A DNA stretch of 64,000 nt from Burkholderiales bacterium (lineage in GTDB: Bacteria; Pseudomonadota; Gammaproteobacteria; Burkholderiales; JAHFRG01), in the NCBI GenBank assembly GCA_035543335.1, contig DASZZH010000003.1:16514-80513 (forward strand). Direction: 5' to 3'. A program made the translations under genes and the position numbers. The notes under the pieces are model-generated. The model worked only from the letters and a program-made list of their open reading frames with translations, made no database searches and was not told where the DNA came from. Positions within the stretch are counted from its first letter, which is position 1. Each line of letters starts with the position of its first letter. Below are positions 7,874 through 16,047 of this stretch, piece by piece.

Positions 7874-9211
7874 ATGAGCAACAACATCCGCATCATCAAT
7901 GACGCCACCTGCACCTTCTGCGGTTGCGTATGCGACGACATGCACCTTACTGTGGATCTGGACACCAACAAGATCACCAAGGCGGAGAACGCCTGTGTGC
8001 TCGGGCGCGCGTGGTTCAAGGAGCATGGTACCGAAGAAAACCGCCCTTTCGCGCTTATCGAAGGGCACGACGCGAGCACGGAGGAGGCGATCGAGGCCGC
8101 AGCACAAATTCTTGCCAATGCGCGCTTCCCCTTGATTTACGGACTGTCCGACACCACTTGTGAGGCGCAGCGCGAGGCTGTGGCGATCGCCGACATGATC
8201 GGCGGCAACATAGATACCACCACCTCGGTCTGCCATGGCCCGTCCGGCATGGCGTTCGAGGGAGTAGGGGAAAGCACGGCGACCCTGGGCGAGATCCGTA
8301 ACCGCGCCGACCTCGTGGTATTTTGGGGGGGCAATCCGGCGGAGTCCCATCCGCGCCTGTTTACGCGCTATACGGTGACATGCAAGGGGATGTACATCCC
8401 GCAGGGCAAGAAAGACCGCACCGTGGTGCTGGTGGACGTGCGCCGCAGTCCGAGCGCCGCGGTGGCGGACATTTTCGTGCAGGTGAAACCCCAGCGCGAT
8501 TTCGAGGTGCTGTGGGCGCTACGTGCGCTGGTTAAGGGGCGGCGGGTGGATCCCGCGATCGAGCAGGTGACCGGCGTCCCTCTCGCCACACTGGAAGACC
8601 TGGCGCAGCGCATGAAGAACTGCCGCTTCGGGGCGCTGCTGTTCGGCATGGGGCTTACCATGACGCGGGGCCGGCATTTCAATTCTGGGGCGCTGCTTGC
8701 GCTCGCCACCGATCTCAACGAATTCACCCATTTCGTGGCTAAGCCGGTGCGCGGCCACGGCAACGTCACAGGTGCGGACAACGTGGTGTCATGGCAGACC
8801 GGCTTCCCGTTCGGCGTTAACCTAGGGCGCGGCTATCCGCGTTTCAACCCGGGCGAATTCACTACCGTGGACCTGCTGGGGCGGGGCGAAGCGGACGCGG
8901 CACTCATTATCGCAGCCGATCCCGCTGCCAATTTCCCGCAGGACGCCATCGAGCACCTGCGGCGCATTCCCGTGATCGTGCTGGATCCCAAACCTACCCA
9001 CACCAGCAAGCTCGCACGGGTGGCGATCACGACTGCGACCTATGGCATCAGCGCGCCCGGTACGGTGTACCGCATGGACGATGTAGCCATTTCCCTGCGG
9101 CCGGCGTTGACGTCGCCCTATCCGAGCGACGAGGAAGTACTCACCCGGATCAAGGAGCGTGTGCGCGAACTGCTCGGCGGGAACCGCGTTCCCGCCATGA
9201 GCGCCGCATAA
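7874..9211 (+). CDS. fwdB: Formylmethanofuran dehydrogenase subunit B (Mo/W catalytic type)
   Basis: 445 residues from the ATG at 7874; the open frame extends upstream to 7700 but overlaps subunit D there. The N-terminal CTFCGCVCDD (C13, C16, C18, C20) with C41 in ENACVLG can hold a [4Fe-4S] cluster as in molybdopterin oxidoreductases. TTTSVCHGPS carries Cys120 at the place of the Mo/W-ligating cysteine of archaeal FwdB. The body is the molybdopterin fold without the C-terminal pterin domain, supplied here by the separate subunit D. It would interconvert CO2 or formate and electrons. Retention of all these residues argues for a redox enzyme, not only formyl transfer and hydrolysis. Confidence 0.9.
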   Translation: MSNNIRIINDATCTFCGCVCDDMHLTVDLDTNKITKAENACVLGRAWFKEHGTEENRPFALIEGHDASTEEAIEAAAQILANARFPLIYGLSDTTCEAQREAVAIADMIGGNIDTTTSVCHGPSGMAFEGVGESTATLGEIRNRADLVVFWGGNPAESHPRLFTRYTVTCKGMYIPQGKKDRTVVLVDVRRSPSAAVADIFVQVKPQRDFEVLWALRALVKGRRVDPAIEQVTGVPLATLEDLAQRMKNCRFGALLFGMGLTMTRGRHFNSGALLALATDLNEFTHFVAKPVRGHGNVTGADNVVSWQTGFPFGVNLGRGYPRFNPGEFTTVDLLGRGEADAALIIAADPAANFPQDAIEHLRRIPVIVLDPKPTHTSKLARVAITTATYGISAPGTVYRMDDVAISLRPALTSPYPSDEEVLTRIKERVRELLGGNRVPAMSAA

Positions 9212-9237
9212 AGGCGCCAGACAACCCCGGAGCCATC

Positions 9238-10899
9238 GTGCTGCACATCGCTAACGGTCGCGTGTATGACCCTGCGAATGGCGTCGACGGCGAAGTTCGC
9301 GACGTCTACGTCGCCAACGGCAAGATCGTGAGCGACGTCCCGCCGGCGGCAAGGCGGATCGATGCCAAGGGGCTGGTGATCATGCCGGGCGGAGTGGACA
9401 TGCATTGCCACATCGCCGGTCCCAAGGTCAACCTCGCGCGCAAGCTGCAGCCGGAGGACCACCGGTACGATGTGCACCCGCGCACGGCGTTCACCCGCTC
9501 CGGCGTCGGCGGCACTGTTCCGTCCACCTTCGCCACCGGTTACCGCTATGCCCTGCTCGGTTACACCACAGCCATGGAGGCGGCAGTGCCTCCCATCGGC
9601 GCGCGCCACACGCTGGAGGAATTCCACGACACGCCCGTCATCGACAAGGGCTTCTACATACTGATGGGCAACAACGTGCTGCTCTACAAGCTGCTGGAAC
9701 AGGGGCGGCGCGAGGAATTCCGCAACGCGCTCGCGTGGTGGCTCGCGGCAACCAAGGCGTACACCGCCAAGCTCGTCAATCCCGGGGGCGATGAGGCTTG
9801 GAAGGGCCGGCGCAATGCCAATATCACCAGCCTGGACGAGAAGATCGAGTCCTTCGAGCTGACCCCGCGACGGGTGATCGGGGCGCTCATCGAGGCGGTA
9901 GACGAGCTGGGATTACCGCACCCGGCGCACATTCACTGCAACAACCTCGGGCATTCCGGCAACTACGCCACTACCCTGGAGACCATGCGCATTGCCGAGG
10001 GGCATCGCGCTCACATCGCGCATATCCAATTCCACAGCTACGGCGAGGTGCCCGGCAAGTCCAGCCACAACCCGACTTCGCGGGCGAAGGAGATCGCGGA
10101 ATACGTCAACACGCACCCGAACATCAGCGCCGACGTGGGCCAGGTGATGTTCGGCAAGGCGACGATCATGACGGCGGACGCGCCGCTCGCCTACATGCTT
10201 TCGCGCTATGCCGGTGGCAAATGGGTGAATGCCGACACCGAGCACGAATCCAGCTGCGGCATCCTTCCCTTCGCCTACCAGGACCGGGTGTATACCCATG
10301 CCCTGCAATGGGCGATCGGGCTCGAATTGTTCCTGCTCTCGAAAGATCCCTGGCGAATGGTGTTCTCCACCGACCATCCCAACGGCGGCTCGTTCATGAC
10401 CTATCCGCGGCTCATCCGCCTGCTGATGGATCGGGAATTCCGTAAGGAGGAGATGCGCAAGATCAATCCGAGGGCGTTGCGGCAGACGGCGCTCGCCGAT
10501 GGCCTGGACCGCGAGTACACGCTCCAGGAGATCGCTATCATCACCCGCGCAGGCCCGGCCCGGCTGCTGGGCCTGGCGAACAAGGGGCATCTCGGGCCGG
10601 GGGCGGACGCCGACATCACGATCTACGACGAGCACGAGGACAAGGAGCGCATGTTCGGGGCGCCGCGCTACGTCATCAAGGACGGGCAGGTGGTCGTCGA
10701 GGACCACGAGTTCCGGGCGGAACACCAGGGGCGAATACTACATGTGTCTCCCGATTACGATCCGCAAATTGTGGAGGTGATCCGCCCGTTCTTCGACGAT
10801 TACTATTCGATCCGCTTCAACAACTATGCGGTGGACGACAGCTACCTCGGCAAGCACGAGGTCATCCCGACCGCCGCGCAGCGCGCTCAAGCGACCTGA
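9238..10899 (+). CDS. fhcA: Formylmethanofuran dehydrogenase/hydrolase subunit A (amidohydrolase)
   Basis: 553 residues from a GTG at 9238. It is an amidohydrolase-fold protein with a two-metal centre: HCH (H56, H58), a candidate carbamylated lysine in AYTAKLVNPGG (K178), histidines in HIHCNNLGH (231-239) and HIQFHSYGE (262-270), and the aspartate of FSTDHPNGG. In archaea subunit A joins formate and the methanofuran amine to formyl-methanofuran; in methylotrophs FhcA does the reverse, releasing formate. It lies between subunit B and the formyltransferase, the usual order of this complex. Length agrees with the family (about 550-570). Confidence 0.92.
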   Translation: MLHIANGRVYDPANGVDGEVRDVYVANGKIVSDVPPAARRIDAKGLVIMPGGVDMHCHIAGPKVNLARKLQPEDHRYDVHPRTAFTRSGVGGTVPSTFATGYRYALLGYTTAMEAAVPPIGARHTLEEFHDTPVIDKGFYILMGNNVLLYKLLEQGRREEFRNALAWWLAATKAYTAKLVNPGGDEAWKGRRNANITSLDEKIESFELTPRRVIGALIEAVDELGLPHPAHIHCNNLGHSGNYATTLETMRIAEGHRAHIAHIQFHSYGEVPGKSSHNPTSRAKEIAEYVNTHPNISADVGQVMFGKATIMTADAPLAYMLSRYAGGKWVNADTEHESSCGILPFAYQDRVYTHALQWAIGLELFLLSKDPWRMVFSTDHPNGGSFMTYPRLIRLLMDREFRKEEMRKINPRALRQTALADGLDREYTLQEIAIITRAGPARLLGLANKGHLGPGADADITIYDEHEDKERMFGAPRYVIKDGQVVVEDHEFRAEHQGRILHVSPDYDPQIVEVIRPFFDDYYSIRFNNYAVDDSYLGKHEVIPTAAQRAQAT

Positions 10900-10900
10900 C

Positions 10901-11785
10901 ATGCTGATCGACGGCGTCACCATCGACGATACCTTCGCGGAAGCGTTCACGATGTGGGGCGCACGGGTGCTTATCACCGCCGAGAACGAGAAATGGGCGC
11001 TCGCGGCGGCGCGCGCCATGACCGGCTTCGCGACGTCGGTGATCGGATGCAAATGCGAGGCCGGCATCGAGCGCACGGTGCCGGCCGCCGAGACTCTCGA
11101 TAGGCGGCCGGGAATAGCGGTGCTTCTCTTCGCGACCAGCGCGGACGGCCTGGGCAAGCGGCTCGTCGAGCGCGTCGGGCAATGCGTCATGACGTGCCCG
11201 ACCACTGCCTGCTATAACGCGCTGCGCGGCGAGAACACAGTGGTCGTCGGCGGATCGCTCCGCTATTTTGGTGACGGCTTCCAGGCAAGCAAGCTTCTGA
11301 ACGGGCGCCGCTTCTGGCGCGTGCCGGTCATGGACGGGGAGTTTGTGGTCGAGGACCGCTTCGGCGTTCAACCCGCCGTGGGTGGCGGCAACCTGCTCCT
11401 TCTGGGCGAGGACGTGGCGCCGACACTCGCCGCGGCAGAGGCCGCGGTCGACGCCATGCGGCAGGTTCCCGGAGTGATCCTGCCGTTTCCCGACGGCGTC
11501 GTGCGCAGCGGCAGCAAAGTGGGCTCGCGTTACAAGTCGGTCATCGCGTCCACCAACGACGCTTACTGCCCGACGCTGCGCGCCGTCTCCGAAGGTTCCC
11601 AGATTCCCGCGGACGTCTCCTGCGTGCTCGAGATCGTGATCGACGGTCTCGACCTTGAAGCGGTCGAAGAAGCCATGCGGCGTGGGCTTGCCGCGGCGCC
11701 GCGTCCGGGGCTTCGTCGGATCTCGGCCGGCAACTATGGGGGCAACCTGGGACAGTACAAGATCGAGTTGCGCAGCTTGCTATAG
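10901..11785 (+). CDS. fhcD: Formylmethanofuran-tetrahydromethanopterin formyltransferase
   Basis: 294 residues from the ATG at 10901, one base after the subunit A stop; an upstream frame to 10826 overlaps fhcA. Recognised by overall similarity to Ftr/FhcD: the N-terminal IDDTFAEAFTMWGARVLITA, CPTTACYNAL, VMDGEFVVEDRFG, and the closing ISAGNYGGNLGQYKIELRSL. It moves the formyl group between a methanofuran-type carrier and tetrahydromethanopterin. No membrane or metal motif is expected. Other pathway genes (mch, mtdB, fae) are not in this window, so the carrier chemistry must be completed elsewhere in the genome. Confidence 0.92.
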   Translation: MLIDGVTIDDTFAEAFTMWGARVLITAENEKWALAAARAMTGFATSVIGCKCEAGIERTVPAAETLDRRPGIAVLLFATSADGLGKRLVERVGQCVMTCPTTACYNALRGENTVVVGGSLRYFGDGFQASKLLNGRRFWRVPVMDGEFVVEDRFGVQPAVGGGNLLLLGEDVAPTLAAAEAAVDAMRQVPGVILPFPDGVVRSGSKVGSRYKSVIASTNDAYCPTLRAVSEGSQIPADVSCVLEIVIDGLDLEAVEEAMRRGLAAAPRPGLRRISAGNYGGNLGQYKIELRSLL

Positions 11786-11833
11786 GGCGCAGATGAAATC
11801 CGTTAGCATGCGCCAGCCACGCAAGGTTATGAC

Positions 11834-12646
11834 ATGAGCCTCACGCTTACCCTGCACACCCAACCCAATGTTCCTCTCGAGGCGGAGACGCTTATCCCGC
11901 AGCGGTTCGAAGGAATGACTGCCACGCAGGTCGCCGCTGCCAAGGTCCTTTACGGCAACCAGCAGGCCGCACTCGGGGATTTCTTCCGAATCGACGGCCG
12001 ACCCGACGGCGAGTTGCGCATCGTCGGCGATGTTTTTCGGGTAAAGATGATTGGCGCCGGCATGACGCACGGCCGGATCGTTATCGAGGGCAACGCCGGT
12101 ATGCATCTCGGTGCCGCCATGAGCGGCGGCGAAATATTGGTCGAGGGCAACGCCACAGATTGGGTGGGTGCGGGGATGTCGGGCGGGCGGATCGTGGTGA
12201 AGGGCAACGCCGGTCATCTGGTGGGTAGCGCCTTGCGCGGCGAAGACGTTGGCACTCGCGGTGGGGAGATCATCATCCATGGCAACGCCGGCAACGAGGT
12301 CGGCAGCGGAATGCGGCGCGGCCTCGTTGCGGTAGGTGGGAACAGTGGTGATTTCACTGGAGTCAACATGCTGGCCGGCACTGTAGTCGTCCTCGGTCGG
12401 CTCGGATGGCGGACCGGCGCCGGCATGAAGCGCGGAACGGTCGCCTCGTGCCAGCCGGCGGAACTGCTACCCACCTTCGGCTACGCCTGCACCTACCGTC
12501 CGGTGGCGTTGCGACTGGTGCTCGGTTACCTGCGCGAACGAGGGCTTGCCATCACCGACGAGCAGCTCGCCGGGCGCTACCGCCGCTGGAGCGGGGACGG
12601 GGTCGAGACAAGCCGCGGGGAAGTATTGCTTCTGGAGGAAGGCTGA
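11834..12646 (+). CDS. fhcC: Formylmethanofuran dehydrogenase/hydrolase subunit C
   Basis: 270 residues with repeated G-x-x-G-x-x-x-G blocks (for example GAGMTHGRIVIEGNAG, GAAMSGGEILVEGNA, GAGMSGGRIVVKGNAG, GSGMRRGLVAVGGNSG). This gives the right-handed beta-helix shared by FwdC/FhcC and the glutamate synthase alpha-subunit C-terminal domain. It is a structural subunit of the complex. It is the last gene of the operon, 48 bases after the formyltransferase. The C-terminal 60 residues (RPVALRLVLGYLRERGLAIT and on) are an extra helical tail. No clear terminator was seen in the 155 bases that follow. Confidence 0.9.
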   Translation: MSLTLTLHTQPNVPLEAETLIPQRFEGMTATQVAAAKVLYGNQQAALGDFFRIDGRPDGELRIVGDVFRVKMIGAGMTHGRIVIEGNAGMHLGAAMSGGEILVEGNATDWVGAGMSGGRIVVKGNAGHLVGSALRGEDVGTRGGEIIIHGNAGNEVGSGMRRGLVAVGGNSGDFTGVNMLAGTVVVLGRLGWRTGAGMKRGTVASCQPAELLPTFGYACTYRPVALRLVLGYLRERGLAITDEQLAGRYRRWSGDGVETSRGEVLLLEEG

Positions 12647-12801
12647 TCGGCGCGCGTTAGCGCGTCCGCTGCAATGAAATGTTAGCCAACGCGAACGGGG
12701 TTCGATGCATTCGCGCCTACGACAGTGTTCCACGGCCGCACGCGCCACCGCGTTACGAGCCCATGTTTGACATACGGATCGGCTGCGTTGTTAAACGCCG
12801 T

Positions 12802-13326
12802 TCAGTGTTTGTGCTTCTGCAAATCATCGCCTTCCTGGGGATTCATGTACTCCCAATAGCGATCCGCGTTCCATTCAAGCATTTCGTTCGACAGCCCGTA
12901 CTTAGCCAATAAGGCGTCGATGAGCTTGTTTACGACGATGTCACGCTTTTTGACGGCCCACTTCAGTTCGACCAGTTCCTTTTCGATCTCAATACGACCT
13001 TTCGGGGCGGCAAGGCGCATTACGTTCTTGGTGAGGAAGCCGTGAATTATCTCGTTTCGTTTTTCGACGCCGATGCCCAAATATTCGTCCAGCTTGGGAG
13101 GGACTTCAATCTGCTCACTGAGGCGATGGAGCAATTGACCAAGTGTTTTCTTTGAATGGAAGTCCCAAGAGGCCGATAACGCCCCTTCTTCCGGTATCTT
13201 TTCGTGCGCCATCAGGGAGAGCAAAAAGCAGAGACTGGATTCGAAGCATTGGCAGATGTAGACGGCCTTCGCAAATTCGAGGAGGACCGGCTTGGTCAGT
13301 TCGATCACAACTGATTCGGAGGTCGC
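12802..13326 (-). CDS. HEPN-like protein, unknown function
   Basis: 174 residues from the ATG at 13326; the open frame extends to 13452, but the extra part runs over a palindrome and has no ribosome site, and the chosen start also lacks a strong one. The protein is all-helical and soluble. EKRNEIIHGF contains R91-x4-H96, the spacing of the HEPN nuclease/RNA-binding motif (R-x4-6-H). HEPN proteins are often toxins, defence components or ligand-binding partners. No partner antitoxin was found next to it. It is convergent with the formylmethanofuran operon. Function is inferred from a short motif only. Confidence 0.6.
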   Translation of the reverse strand, partial: ATSESVVIELTKPVLLEFAKAVYICQCFESSLCFLLSLMAHEKIPEEGALSASWDFHSKKTLGQLLHRLSEQIEVPPKLDEYLGIGVEKRNEIIHGFLTKNVMRLAAPKGRIEIEKELVELKWAVKKRDIVVNKLIDALLAKYGLSNEMLEWNADRYWEYMNPQEGDDLQKHKH

Positions 13327-13357
13327 CATCTGCAGAATTCGGCGTTCTAACTTCTTA

Positions 13358-13381
13358 TTATCCAGCACCACTGCTGGATAA
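13358..13381. promoter_or_regulatory. Perfect 10-bp inverted repeat upstream of the HEPN-like gene
   Basis: TTATCCAGCA (13358-13367) and TGCTGGATAA (13372-13381) are exact complements around a 4-base centre, 32 bases upstream of the presumed start. Two direct copies of TTGGGATAA follow at 13392-13400 and 13435-13443, 43 bases apart. The arrangement suggests an operator, possibly for self-repression. A leader hairpin is the alternative. Confidence 0.45.
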
Positions 13382-13648
13382 CATCGCCGTATTGGGATAA
13401 TTCTTCTCGCCTGTTCGCATAACAAAGGCGCGTGTTGGGATAACATATCCATGCAAGATAAAAAGGCATTGTCATATTTCGGTTGTTCGGTTGTGTTTAA
13501 TGCCTATCTTCCACCCGTTTTTCGTAAGCTTCAAGCGTGGTTCGCCAATGTCCGCTTTTGGCCGGTTGCCGCCATCTCCGAAACCCAGGTGTGTATGAGA
13601 ATACGCGGCGGGAGCGCCATCACGCGAGAGGCACGGCCAATTCCCAGA

Positions 13649-13680
13649 AGTGCCCAGTTTTGCCCTGGTTGGGGACCCAA
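13649..13680 (-). repeat. Dispersed 33-bp repeat, diverged copy
   Basis: Reads AGTGCCCAGTTTTGCCCTGG TTGGGGACCC, differing at a few positions from the two exact copies near 15.8-16.0 kb. It lies about 110 bases before a tRNA-Asn 3' half. Its end (GGGGA.CC) resembles the tRNA-Asn 3' terminus GGGGAGCCA. Confidence 0.6.
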
Positions 13681-13710
13681 TCCAAACGTAGCAAAAACGT
13701 AGCACGCTTG

Positions 13711-13750
13711 GCGAGCGTTGGCGAGTGTTGGCGAGTGTTGGCGAGTGAGG
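13711..13750 (+). repeat. Four tandem 10-bp units (GCGAGTGTTG type)
   Basis: The units GCGAGCGTTG, GCGAGTGTTG, GCGAGTGTTG and GCGAGTGAGG are followed by GCGGGC. A related block, GGCGAGCGCTGGCGAGTGAG plus GGCGGGC, recurs at 19708-19734. The array sits directly upstream of the tRNA-Asn 3' half at 13.8 kb and may be part of an element end. Confidence 0.65.
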
Positions 13751-13789
13751 GCGGGCCCAACTTAGGTTAAAAATAGCTACTTATAGCGC

Positions 13790-13834
13790 CTGTTAATCCG
13801 CAGGTCGTAGGTTCGAGCCCTACTCGGGGAGCCA
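13790..13834 (+). repeat. 3' half of tRNA-Asn(GTT) (candidate attachment site)
   Basis: CTGTTAATCCGCAGGTCGTA then GGTTCGAGCCC and CTCGGGGAGCCA reproduce tRNA-Asn from the anticodon loop to the encoded CCA, with a fully paired T arm (GTAGG/CCTAC). The 5' half is absent, so no functional tRNA is made. A decayed copy in the same orientation lies at 4305-4346. The intact tRNA-Asn is not in this window. Confidence 0.8.
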
Positions 13835-13835
13835 T

Positions 13836-14762
13836 CTAAATGCAAAAACCGGATACCGCTGCTATTGAATAATCATTAATCGATTCAGATAGCACCCAAT
13901 TAGTGATCCAAAGAACTAAAAACCTGGTGAGCTTGATCTTAAGCGCATGCACAATGCTATGTGCGACGTCGTCCTGGACTGCAAAAATGTCCGTCAAATC
14001 GCGATCGTAGCGCTCAGCCCAGAGTGAACGCTCCGACTTCGTGTCGACAAGGTTTGCGGTTATACGGACCTGATCGCCCTGGCGGCGGACGCTGCCTTCG
14101 ACGAGGTACCGCACTCTCAGCGCCGCAGCAATCTCGGCGAGTGGCTTGTTCGTTGCCTTGTAGGCAAAGCTAGAGTGGCGTGAGATGACAAAGAGACCGG
14201 AGAGCTTCGAGAGGTCTGTAATGATGTCATCGGTAATGCCGTCCGCGAAGTATTCGTGCTTGGGATCGGCGCTTATGTTGACGAAGGGCATCACTGCGAG
14301 CGATGGTTGGTCCTCGGTTGAGCGCAAGAGCGCCGAAGCTGGACGGGCCATCTGCTCGCGGCCCTGAACTATCGTCTCCCCGGGCGCCGCTGCAGACACG
14401 CTCGCTTGTCGGAAAGCGATCTTGGGCGTATAGGATCCCTTCGGCACGTCGATCTCAATCAGGTCCTCGCACCCCTCGCTGTCATAGTACTCGTGGAGCT
14501 TTGCGCGCATGCGGCTGGCCATGACGCGGACGACGGGGTCGACGGTGGGATCAAAAGTGGCAGGCCGTTCAAAGACCTCCACGGCGATGGTGTAACCCTT
14601 AAGGTAATTGGTACCACCGTCCAATGCCCTATCGACGATAAACTGCAGGAACCGGCACAGGCGTTTAGATTGCGCAAACTCGGGACTTGCGAGGATCCGA
14701 TTAAGCTGAGTTCGGATCACCGCAGTCTGTGTCTCGGTCCAATTGACCGCCGGTTGGTCCAT
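13836..14762 (-). pseudogene. TolB-like (adenylate-cyclase-associated type) protein, 3'-truncated
   Basis: The start at 14762 is chosen for AAGG upstream; a TTG-started frame reaches 14819. An N-terminal DNA-binding-like region (LNRILASPEFAQSKRLCRFL ... VLRVMASRMRAKL type) is followed by the TolB-like block SLAVMPFVNISADPKHEYFA then DGITDDIITDLS and LVEGSVRRQGDQVRITANLV. In full-length relatives a TPR region follows. Here the similarity ends near 13.94 kb (HALKIKLT) and an unrelated 30-residue tail runs to a stop right beside the tRNA-Asn scar. The 3' end was therefore lost, probably when flanking mobile DNA arrived. Confidence 0.6.
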
Positions 14763-15076
14763 CTGTACCGCCTTGCCATTGCTTGCGCTGGATGCCACTC
14801 GTGCAAGCCCGTGCATCAAGGGTATGGGTTATGTGCCCGAGTTGACTGGTGAAAAGCTCCATCGCTGTTTATCTAAGAGTGGAGTCCACTTGGGTTCTGT
14901 TACTGTTACTTACTGTTAAATACTAGGACAAACCGCCCCCTTTAGCTAGACTTTCATATTTAGGTGTAAAAAAGCTTGAACGGGAAAGTCGATATGTGTC
15001 GCCCCTCGGCTGTCGCAGCCATCGGCTGACCCGAATAGCTACCCCAAAACACGTGTTATGAAAGAAGGAGACCGAA

Positions 15077-15604
15077 ATGACCAGCAAATTTATCAAAATA
15101 GCCCTTTTCTCTGGGGCACTCATGGCCCTTGCGCCCGGGGTCGTCCTAGCAGACCCGATACCAAAGAAGGGGACCACGCCCTACGTGACGCACTTCATTT
15201 TTCGGCCTTTGATGAGCATTGACATTCCCGGCCTCGGTACGGCCACCGCGCTGGAGGCGGTCGGAACCACCGAAAACATGAAGGGAGAGAAGATGCTCGA
15301 CAAGATGTCAGCACAGTGCGCAGCGCTGAGCGTTGCGTCGGGCGACAAGAAATACATTGACGGTGCCTGCGTGTTGGTCGATAGCGACGGTGACAAGATT
15401 TTCTCGACCTTTGATACTCGCGACGTCGACAAGTCGCAGCCGAAAAGGAATTGTGGCACCCATATCATCACGGGCGGCACCGGCAAATACGCGGGAATCA
15501 CTGGGAGTGAGCCATTTGCTTGTATCGCAATGCCTCCACTGGCTGGTCCCGGCGGCTATACTGCGATGGACATTCCGCACAACACAACCTGGGAGATTAA
15601 GTGA
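15077..15604 (+). CDS. Secreted protein of unknown function
   Basis: 175 residues with GAAGGAG 8 bases upstream. A clear signal peptide (FIKIALFSGALMALAPGVVL-ADP) is cleaved after about residue 25. The mature part has four cysteines (about 81, 98, 127, 149) that could form disulfides, and ends VTHF...GGTGKYAGITGSEPF then GGYTAMDIPHNTTWEIK. The GGTGKYAGITG pattern is found in small secreted beta-barrel-like proteins. The gene stands alone with its own terminator 100 bases downstream. Function unknown. Confidence 0.75.
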   Translation: MTSKFIKIALFSGALMALAPGVVLADPIPKKGTTPYVTHFIFRPLMSIDIPGLGTATALEAVGTTENMKGEKMLDKMSAQCAALSVASGDKKYIDGACVLVDSDGDKIFSTFDTRDVDKSQPKRNCGTHIITGGTGKYAGITGSEPFACIAMPPLAGPGGYTAMDIPHNTTWEIK

Positions 15605-15707
15605 GCCTGTCGCTAACGCTCAGCGCTGCGCATCGTGCTGACACAAAACTAAGGAATAAGCGCTGCAGTTACTCAGCCGCTTGAAAGAAGTAATCCGGCT
15701 TTGACAA

Positions 15708-15742
15708 GGGCACCTACAAACATTGGGGTGCCCGGTTTTTTT
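15708..15742 (+). terminator. Rho-independent terminator
   Basis: GGGCACC (15708-15714) pairs with GGTGCCC (15727-15733) over a 12-base loop and is followed by GGTTTTTTT. It ends transcription of the secreted-protein gene at 15077-15604. Confidence 0.8.
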
Positions 15743-15814
15743 CCCGACCATCGCTGCAGAGGTTTTCATGAAAATCACCCCCGCACACTATCCGTGTTTT
15801 CCATGAACCTGTTC

Positions 15815-15847
15815 TGTGGCTCCCCAACCAGGGCAAATCTGGGCACT
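15815..15847 (+). repeat. 33-bp dispersed repeat, exact inverted pair, left arm
   Basis: TGTGGCTCCCCAACCAGGGC AAATCTGGGCACT is the exact reverse complement of 15977-16009. Near copies lie at 13649-13680 (inverted) and 43744-43775 (same orientation). The first bases read the complement of the tRNA-like terminus GGGGAGCCA. The 130 bases between the arms hold no gene. Confidence 0.8.
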
Positions 15848-15976
15848 GGCAGGAGCGGCTAAGACTTCCCTAACGTACCAGCTCAACGGGCGTCGCTTGC
15901 ACGCGGGCGCGTACGAATTTGCTCGTGCGCCCCAGTGAAGCGATTCGTTAAATTAGCTGCACCGTCAATACCCAAG

Positions 15977-16009
15977 AGTGCCCAGATTTGCCCTGGTTGG
16001 GGAGCCACA
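15977..16009 (-). repeat. 33-bp dispersed repeat, exact inverted pair, right arm
   Basis: AGTGCCCAGATTTGCCCTGG TTGGGGAGCCACA mirrors 15815-15847 at all 33 positions. Together they look like two ends of element remnants placed head to head. The gene-free interval 15605-16047 contains only the terminator and this repeat pair. Confidence 0.8.
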
Positions 16010-16047
16010 ACTCTGGACTGCACTCAACGGCAACTCTCGGTAACTGG

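Noticed and set aside
13711..13750. Tandem 10-bp repeats considered as a CRISPR remnant
   Set aside because: Units are directly adjacent without spacers and there are no cas genes. No CRISPR array was seen in the window.
13790..13834. tRNA-Asn gene
   Set aside because: Only the 3' half is present; the bases upstream cannot form the acceptor or D arm.
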